In this document: positions 58,541-64,000 of the stretch, in pieces
Layout: each line of letters starts with the position of its first letter
Position numbering within the stretch: the first letter of the stretch is position 1
Assembly: GCF_030518235.1 (NCBI RefSeq)
Contig: NZ_JAULSA010000002.1
Coordinates: 434,001-498,000, forward strand
Source: Saccharibacillus sp. CPCC 101409
Lineage (GTDB): Bacteria > Bacillota > Bacilli > Paenibacillales > Paenibacillaceae
DNA length: 64,000 nucleotides
Reading direction: 5' to 3'
The notes under the pieces: generated by a model
What the model was told of the DNA's origin: nothing
What the model saw: only the letters and a program-made list of their open reading frames with translations
Databases searched by the model: none
Program-made: the position numbers and the translations under genes

Positions 58541-60592
58541 ATGAATATACGCCTGGATCAAATCCCGGTGGAAAAAGTCAACGGTGTGGGCGCCCGGAGA
58601 GCGGAGGAGCTTCACGCCGTTGGCATTTTTACCGTGAAGGACCTTATCGAATATTTTCCGTTTCGCTACGAAGATTTTCGTCAGAAATCGCTGGGCGAGA
58701 TCAAAGACGGGGACAAAGCGACCGTACAGGCGAAGATCGTCGGACTCCCCATCGTGCAGCGCTTCGGCAAGAAAACGAAGCTGAGCTGCAAAATGCTGGC
58801 CGAGTATTCGATGTTCACGGCCGTCTGGTTCAACCGAGGTTACCTCAAAGAGCAGCTGGAGCTGGACCGCGAGATCATCGTGACCGGCAAATGGGACGGA
58901 CGCCGGCTGCAGATGAACGTGACGCACTCGGAGTTCCCGGACCGCGGCACGATCCGCAGCGGCTCGCTCCAGCCGGTCTACTCCGTCGCCGGCAATCTGA
59001 CTCAGAACTCGCTGCGCAAAGCGATTGCAAGCGCGCTCGACCAGTACGGCGAAGCGCTGGAAGAAGTGCTGCCGCAGCAGCTGGTGGACAAATACAAGCT
59101 GATGCAGCGTCCGCAGGCGATCCGCCTGCTGCACCAGCCCGGCGATATCGCCGAAGGGCAGGAAGCGCGCAAGCGCATGGTGTACGAAGAGCTGTTCCTG
59201 TTCCAGCTCAGGCTGCAGGCGTTCCGCTCGCTCAACCGCGACCGCCGCGACGGCATCGTGCATACGGCGACCAACTCGACGATCCGCGAGTTCGTGCGCA
59301 GCTTTCCGTTCGAACTGACCGACGCGCAGAAGCGGGTCGAGCTCGAAATCCTGGAAGACATGCGTTCGCCGTACTGCATGAACCGGCTGCTGCAGGGCGA
59401 TGTCGGCTCGGGCAAAACGGCGGTGGCCGCCGTAGCGCTGTATACGACGGTGCGCTCCGGCTTCCAGGGCGCGCTGATGGTGCCGACGGAAATCCTGGCC
59501 GAGCAGCATTCGCGCTCGCTCCAGAAGATGTTCGAGCCGTTCGGAATCACCGTCGGCCTGCTGACCAGCAGCGTGACCGGACGCAAGCGCAAAGACCTGC
59601 TGGCCGGACTTCAGATGGGCCTGACCGATATTCTGGTCGGCACGCATGCGCTGATTCAGGAAGAAGTCAATTTCCGCGATCTGGCGCTGGTCGTCACCGA
59701 CGAGCAGCACCGCTTCGGCGTCAACCAGCGCAGCGTGCTGCGCCGCAAAGGCTACAATCCCGACGTGCTGACCATGACGGCGACGCCGATTCCGCGTACG
59801 CTCGCCATTACGGCGTTCGGCGATATGGACGTGTCCACGATCGCGGAGCGGCCGAAGGGACGCGTTCCGATCGAGACGTACTGGGTCAAGCACGAGATGA
59901 TGGAGCGGGTGCTGGGCTTTATCCGCCGCGAAGTCGGACAGGGCCGCCAGGCTTACGTGATCTGCCCGCTGATCGAAGAGTCCGACAAGCTCGACGTACA
60001 GAACGCGATCGATCTGCATCTGCAAATGAGCGAAGCGCTGCCGGATTACAAAGTCGGTCTGCTGCACGGCCGCATGAGCGCGGCGGAGAAAGAAGAAACG
60101 ATGCGCGAATTCTACGCCGGCGAGACGCATGTGCTGGTCTCGACCACCGTCGTCGAAGTCGGGGTGGACGTGCCGAACGCGACGCTGATGGTTATTATGG
60201 ACGCGGACCGGTTCGGTTTGTCGCAGCTGCACCAGCTGCGCGGACGCGTCGGGCGGGGCGAGCACGCGTCGACCTGCGTGCTGATCGCCGATCCGAAGTC
60301 GGAGCTGGGCCGTCAGCGCATGGGCGTGATGACCGAGACGAGCGACGGTTTCGAAGTCTCGCGGCGCGATCTGGAACTGCGCGGTCCGGGCGACTTTTTC
60401 GGCACCAAGCAGAGCGGCCTGCCCGAATTCAAAGTGGCGGATATGGTCAGCGACTTCAAAGTGCTGGAAGAAGCCCGCGAAGACGCGGTGAGGCTGGTCG
60501 AGGATTCGTTCTTCTGGACGTCGCCGGCTTACGAAGGATTGCGCGGCACACTGGAAACGGGTGATTTGTTCAAAGGCGAGCTGATCGACTGA
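58541..60592 (+). CDS. recG: ATP-dependent DNA helicase RecG
   Basis: Branch-migration and fork-regression helicase. 683 residues. Wedge domain in the first 200 residues, Walker A GDVGSGKTAVAA, DEQH box, TATPIPRTLAITAFGDMD, and the C-lobe STTVVEVGVDVPNATLMVI with QLHQLRGRVGRG. The TRG end LRGPGDFFGTKQSGLPEFKVAD is present. AAGGAGAG precedes the ATG. Position after yloV-like genes is as in other Bacillota. Confidence 0.98.
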   Translation: MNIRLDQIPVEKVNGVGARRAEELHAVGIFTVKDLIEYFPFRYEDFRQKSLGEIKDGDKATVQAKIVGLPIVQRFGKKTKLSCKMLAEYSMFTAVWFNRGYLKEQLELDREIIVTGKWDGRRLQMNVTHSEFPDRGTIRSGSLQPVYSVAGNLTQNSLRKAIASALDQYGEALEEVLPQQLVDKYKLMQRPQAIRLLHQPGDIAEGQEARKRMVYEELFLFQLRLQAFRSLNRDRRDGIVHTATNSTIREFVRSFPFELTDAQKRVELEILEDMRSPYCMNRLLQGDVGSGKTAVAAVALYTTVRSGFQGALMVPTEILAEQHSRSLQKMFEPFGITVGLLTSSVTGRKRKDLLAGLQMGLTDILVGTHALIQEEVNFRDLALVVTDEQHRFGVNQRSVLRRKGYNPDVLTMTATPIPRTLAITAFGDMDVSTIAERPKGRVPIETYWVKHEMMERVLGFIRREVGQGRQAYVICPLIEESDKLDVQNAIDLHLQMSEALPDYKVGLLHGRMSAAEKEETMREFYAGETHVLVSTTVVEVGVDVPNATLMVIMDADRFGLSQLHQLRGRVGRGEHASTCVLIADPKSELGRQRMGVMTETSDGFEVSRRDLELRGPGDFFGTKQSGLPEFKVADMVSDFKVLEEAREDAVRLVEDSFFWTSPAYEGLRGTLETGDLFKGELID

Positions 60593-60612
60593 ACGGACAA
60601 AGAATTGCTGTC

Positions 60613-60645
60613 GCCGCCGGCTCCTGCGCCGGCGGCTTTCTTTTT
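60613..60645 (+). terminator. recG terminator
   Basis: GCCGCCGGC/GCCGGCGGC with a 6-nt loop, then TTTCTTTTT. Confidence 0.88.
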
Positions 60646-60701
60646 CGCCCAAAAGCTAAGCTTGACAAGTAACTTATTCGTGAAAGGAGAATGCGATCGC
60701 T

Positions 60702-62375
60702 ATGGACCCCAAGCATCCGTTCACTATTTTTTTGCAGTTATTCGAACGCGGTTCGCTGCTGCTGATGTGTTTGTTCGTGCTGACGCGCATCCCGCGCTTC
60801 AAAGCCGTTTTTCAAAAAGAAGAATACCGCCCGCAGGATCTGATGACCGTCTCCGTGATCTTCGGGCTGTTCGCGATCTTCGGGACGTATATGGGCATCA
60901 GCGTGGAAGGCTCGCTCGTCAATGTGCGCATCGTGGCGATTATGTCCGGCGGGCTGCTGTTCGGTCCATGGGTCGGGATCGTGACGGGCGTCGTGGCCGG
61001 CGTGCACCGCTATCTGATCGATATCGGCGGCGTAACCGCGGTGCCGTGCCTGATTACGAGCATCGTGGCGGGTGTCGTGTCCGGCTTTATTCATCTGCGC
61101 GTGCCCAAGCATAAGCGCTGGATATACGGCATCGTCGCCGGCATGGCCTGCGAAGCGCTGACGATGGGTTTGATCCTGCTGCTGGCGCGTCCGTACGAGC
61201 TGGGACTCGATATCGTGTCGAAGATCGCCGCGCCGATGATTCTCGCCCAGGTCATGATCGGGCTGATCGTGATGCTCGTGCAGAGCGTGGAGGAAGAAAA
61301 AGAAAACGTGGCCGCCAAGCAGGCGAAACTGTCGCTCGATATCGCCAACAAAACGCTGCCTTATTTCCGCAAAGTCGACAGTGAATCGCTGCTGCGCATC
61401 TGCGGCATTATCAAGCAGGAGATCGGCGCGGATGCGGTGGCGATTACGGATACCAACCATATTTTGGCGTATTCGGGCTTCGGTCAGGAGCGCTACAATA
61501 TCGGGCACGAGATCATGACGGAGGAAACGAAAGAAACCATCCGCAGCGGAAGCATCACGATTCGCAACAACGACGCCGATCACCGCAACGAATGGATCAA
61601 ATCGATGATTATTATCCCTTTGCAGGAAAAAGGCGTCGTGACGGGCGCGCTCAAAATCTATTACCGCAACGCCCACCGCATCACCTACTCGCTGCGCGAA
61701 CTGGCCGTCGGATTGTCGCAGATCATTTCCACGCTGATGGAAGTGTCGCGGGTCGAGCAAATTAAGGCGATGGCGGACAAAGCCGAGATCAAAGCGCTCC
61801 AGACGAAGATCAGCCCGCATTTTCTGTTCAACGCCCTGAACGCGATCGCTTCGTCCATTCGTCTCGATCCCGACAAAGCGCGCGAGCTGATTATCAACTT
61901 ATCGGGCTATCTGCGCTACAATCTGGAGCTGAACGACGAGCTGATCGAGGTTCACCGCGAGCTTCAGCAGGTGAGGGACTACGTCGAGATCGAGAAAGCG
62001 CGGTTCGGCAGCCGTTTGCGGGTGGAGTACGATATCGACGACGAGACCGACGTGAAGATTCCGAGTTTGATTATCCAGCCGCTGGTCGAGAACGCGATCG
62101 TACACGGCATTTTGAAAGACAAAGGCAAAGGGACGGTTACGATACGCGTCAAAAACGCAGGCGAAAACGTGCGGTTCGAAATCGCGGACACCGGCGTCGG
62201 CATCGACGATTCGGTGATCGAGCGCATTCGAAGCGGCGGCATGCCGTCGAACAAAATCGGGCTGTCGAACGTGCACGAGCGGCTCAAACTGATTTACGGG
62301 GAAGGCTTGGATATTCGCAGGCTGGACAAAGGCACGGTGATCGGATTTACGGTCGGAAAGGGGCAAAGCGCATGA
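60702..62375 (+). CDS. LytS/BtsS-type sensor histidine kinase
   Basis: Membrane sensor of a LytS family two-component system. 557 residues: about six helices of the 5TMR-LYT type in the first 200 residues ([27 protein letters not shown] is the conserved core), a GAF-like domain (about 215-345), the HisKA-like motif [10 protein letters not shown] with phospho-His373, and HATPase boxes [11 protein letters not shown] and [10 protein letters not shown]. coli relatives BtsS and YpdA respond to pyruvate. AAAGGAG precedes the ATG. It overlaps the regulator gene by 4 bp. Confidence 0.94.
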   Translation: MDPKHPFTIFLQLFERGSLLLMCLFVLTRIPRFKAVFQKEEYRPQDLMTVSVIFGLFAIFGTYMGISVEGSLVNVRIVAIMSGGLLFGPWVGIVTGVVAGVHRYLIDIGGVTAVPCLITSIVAGVVSGFIHLRVPKHKRWIYGIVAGMACEALTMGLILLLARPYELGLDIVSKIAAPMILAQVMIGLIVMLVQSVEEEKENVAAKQAKLSLDIANKTLPYFRKVDSESLLRICGIIKQEIGADAVAITDTNHILAYSGFGQERYNIGHEIMTEETKETIRSGSITIRNNDADHRNEWIKSMIIIPLQEKGVVTGALKIYYRNAHRITYSLRELAVGLSQIISTLMEVSRVEQIKAMADKAEIKALQTKISPHFLFNALNAIASSIRLDPDKARELIINLSGYLRYNLELNDELIEVHRELQQVRDYVEIEKARFGSRLRVEYDIDDETDVKIPSLIIQPLVENAIVHGILKDKGKGTVTIRVKNAGENVRFEIADTGVGIDDSVIERIRSGGMPSNKIGLSNVHERLKLIYGEGLDIRRLDKGTVIGFTVGKGQSA

Positions 62376-63223
62376 GCGAAACAAACGGATCAGGCAACGC
62401 GGGCATGACCGGCATCATTGTGGAGGACGAGTTTCTCGCGATGCAGGAGCTGGACTACCTGATCGGCAAAAACAGTTCGGTGCAGATCGTCGGCAAATTC
62501 GAAGACGGCATCGACGTGCTGAAATTTTTGCAGAGCCGCGACGTGGACGTGATCTTTCTCGATATCAATATTCCGTCGCTCGACGGGGTACTGCTGGCCA
62601 AAAGTATCAGCAAATTCGCGCATAAGCCGTATATCGTGTTCACCACGGCGTACAAAGAGCATGCGGCGGAAGCGTTCGAGATCGAAGCGTTCGACTATAT
62701 CCTGAAGCCGTATCACGAACCGCGGATCGCGGCGATGCTGAGTAAGCTGGAAACGGCGTTTGCGGCAAAAAAAGAACGGGAGCAGGGCGGCGCTGCGGCG
62801 AATCCGTCGACGGGCTCGTATCCGGCGCCTGCCGCGCCTCCCGGAACAGCCGGGAATGCGGCGCAGGGCGGAGGGGCGCAGGATCTCTCCGCGGGACGGC
62901 GGGTCAATCTGTACAAAGGCGACAAAATTATCGTGGTGGACGCCGACGATATCTACTACGCTTCGGCGCAGGAGAAAACGACGCTCGTCTACACGCGCAA
63001 AGAAGAATACACGATGCATATGAGCATTTCCGATTTCCAGGCGGGGCTGCCGCAGGACAAGTTCTTCCGCTGCCATCGTTCGTACACGGTCAATCTGTCG
63101 AAGATTCGGGAGATCGTGCCGTGGTTCAACAATACGTATCTGCTCAGACTGCGCGACGTAAGCGCCGAAGTGCCGGTCAGCCGCAGCAAAGTAAAGGAAT
63201 TCCGGCAGCTTATGCGCATCTGA
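62372..63223 (+). CDS. LytTR family response regulator
   Basis: 283 residues: receiver domain with acidic pair ED at 18-20, phospho-Asp64 in IFLDINIP, the Thr of FTTAYKE and the Lys of LKPYHE; then an Ala/Gly/Pro linker (about 130-170) and a LytTR DNA-binding domain ([43 protein letters not shown]). The linker and a 12-residue N-terminal addition are longer than usual. Partner of the upstream kinase. The OFA transporter follows, with a direct-repeat site between. Confidence 0.94.
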   Translation: MSETNGSGNAGMTGIIVEDEFLAMQELDYLIGKNSSVQIVGKFEDGIDVLKFLQSRDVDVIFLDINIPSLDGVLLAKSISKFAHKPYIVFTTAYKEHAAEAFEIEAFDYILKPYHEPRIAAMLSKLETAFAAKKEREQGGAAANPSTGSYPAPAAPPGTAGNAAQGGGAQDLSAGRRVNLYKGDKIIVVDADDIYYASAQEKTTLVYTRKEEYTMHMSISDFQAGLPQDKFFRCHRSYTVNLSKIREIVPWFNNTYLLRLRDVSAEVPVSRSKVKEFRQLMRI

Positions 63224-63254
63224 AAAAGTTTCAAAACGCTCGCGGCGCGTCCGG

Positions 63255-63285
63255 TGCATTTCATTCCGCGTCCGCGGCATCTCAT
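63255..63285 (+). promoter_or_regulatory. Candidate LytTR binding site (direct repeats 11 bp apart)
   Basis: TGCATTTCAT (63255-63264), 11 bp, GGCATCTCAT (63276-63285). LytTR regulators bind direct repeats two helical turns apart. The promoter that follows has TATACT (63318-63323) but no usable -35, as expected for activator dependence. Confidence 0.7.
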
Positions 63286-63366
63286 TCCAAAAACGCTTCC
63301 GAACCGGCTTGAGTGCTTATACTAAAGCCATAAGGAAACGCAAAACGAATGAGAGAAGGAAACCGG

Positions 63367-64000
63367 ATGAAAACCTTTGCAGCTTCTTCTACGAAAATTT
63401 CGAACTCTTCGGTCGCGCAAACAAGCGCGCAGGCCCGCGTCAATCGCCTGTGGATCGTGATCGGTACCGTTATCGTGCAGATGGGACTCGGCACCATCTA
63501 TACCTGGAGCTTGTTCAACCAGCCGCTCGCCGACAAATTCGGCTGGGCACTCGACGGCACCGCGATGACGTTCTCGATTACCAGCTTCGCGCTCGCGTTC
63601 GCCACGCTGTTCTCGGGCAAACTCCAGGACAAATTCGGTATCCGCAAGCTGATCGCGGCTTCCGGCATCCTGCTCGGCATCGGTCTCATGCTGTCTTCGC
63701 AGGTGTCGTCGCTCGGCCTGCTGTATCTGGTCGCCGGCGTGATTGTCGGTTACGCCGACGGCACGGCGTACATGACCTCGCTGTCCAACCTCATCAAATG
63801 GTTCCCGAAGCATAAAGGATTGATGTCCGGCGTATCCGTCGGCGCGTACGGCACCGGCAGCCTGATCTTCAAATATGTCAACGGCGCGATGATCGAATCG
63901 CGCGGCGTATCGCAGGCGTTCCTGATCTGGGGCATCGTCGTGCTCGCCATGGTGACGTTCGGTTCGCTGCTGATCCGCGAAGCCGTCGTCGGCGCTTCGC
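63367..64000 (+). CDS. OFA family MFS transporter (YhjX-like), 3' end beyond window
   Basis: Start of an MFS permease of the oxalate/formate antiporter family; 211 residues are visible before the window ends. Residues from about 25 follow E. coli YhjX from memory: MGLGTIYTWSLFNQPLADKFGW, SGKLQDKFGIRKLI, SGILLGIG, GYADGTAYM, SLSNLIKWFPKHKGLMSGVSVGAYGTGSL. YhjX is the pyruvate-responsive target of YpdA/YpdB in E. coli, so pyruvate or a related acid is the likely substrate. AAGGA lies 8 bp before ATG 63367. Confidence 0.9.
   Translation, partial: MKTFAASSTKISNSSVAQTSAQARVNRLWIVIGTVIVQMGLGTIYTWSLFNQPLADKFGWALDGTAMTFSITSFALAFATLFSGKLQDKFGIRKLIAASGILLGIGLMLSSQVSSLGLLYLVAGVIVGYADGTAYMTSLSNLIKWFPKHKGLMSGVSVGAYGTGSLIFKYVNGAMIESRGVSQAFLIWGIVVLAMVTFGSLLIREAVVGAS

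Noticed and set aside
57335-60652. A minus-strand open frame of 1105 codons
   Set aside because: Antisense to the FakB-type gene and recG, with shadow composition and no ribosome site.
60661-60690. Promoter with TTGACA before the lytS-type gene
   Set aside because: At 17 bp downstream the -10 would fall on the ribosome site, which does not resemble TATAAT.

Overview
The window reads as the chromosome of a GC-rich member of the Bacillota, most likely Paenibacillaceae (a Paenibacillus or Saccharibacillus relative). The grounds are Bacillus-type proteins (SpeA, CcpA, YtxJ, YlaN, YlbF/YlbG, RemA, RqcH, PrkC/PrpC, FakA/FakB), strong AGGAGG ribosome sites, intrinsic terminators with T tracts, and the classic ylo block in Bacillus order. 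The high GC content makes very long antisense open frames, which I treated as shadows. I saw no tRNA, rRNA, CRISPR, prophage or transposase gene.

Layout. 1-9 kb holds mostly single-gene units: speA (cut by the window edge), an MFS exporter, a short-chain dehydrogenase, yktB, gndA, a rhodanese, a divergent EPSP synthase and a CoA-binding protein. 9-17 kb is a sugar and carbon-control cluster: a PTS EIICBA permease, PTS enzyme I, a PfpI-type protein, a zinc-ribbon protein with a cre-like promoter, ytxJ, ccpA and mtnN. 17-27 kb holds a class A penicillin-binding protein, rpsD, a GAF-GAF-GGDEF cyclase, an M29 aminopeptidase, an HPr-like protein without the phosphorylatable histidine, ylaN and a Ca2+/H+ antiporter. 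27-34 kb holds an Asp23 protein, ftsW, an M20 amidohydrolase, ylbF-ylbG, an unknown gene, and an overlapping lysR-PHP pair.

34-61 kb is the ylo-type housekeeping block: rqcH, dapF, a dioxygenase, yicC-remA-gmk-rpoZ, coaBC-priA, def-fmt-rsmB, rlmN-prpC-prkC-rsgA-rpe, rpmB, fakA, fakB and recG. It covers start-codon formylation and deformylation, rRNA modification, ribosome rescue and assembly, cell-wall Ser/Thr kinase signalling and fatty-acid phosphorylation. thiN, spoVM and yloU, usual in this stretch of B. subtilis, are missing from their expected places. 61-64 kb is a LytS/LytTR two-component pair followed by an OFA-family MFS transporter resembling E. coli YhjX.

The most noteworthy items are: (1) a family of three dispersed, strongly base-paired intergenic elements (2772-2950, 8884-9073, 57314-57621) whose stems are kept by compensatory changes and whose third copy carries three insertions of a smaller hairpin unit; (2) a pair of direct repeats 11 bp apart upstream of the YhjX-like transporter, matching the site I recall for E. 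coli YpdB, which would make this a pyruvate-type LytS/LytTR circuit conserved across phyla; (3) a 198-bp element with terminal inverted repeats next to rqcH; (4) the degenerate HPr-like protein, the unusual EPSP synthase and a long basic extension on RsmB.
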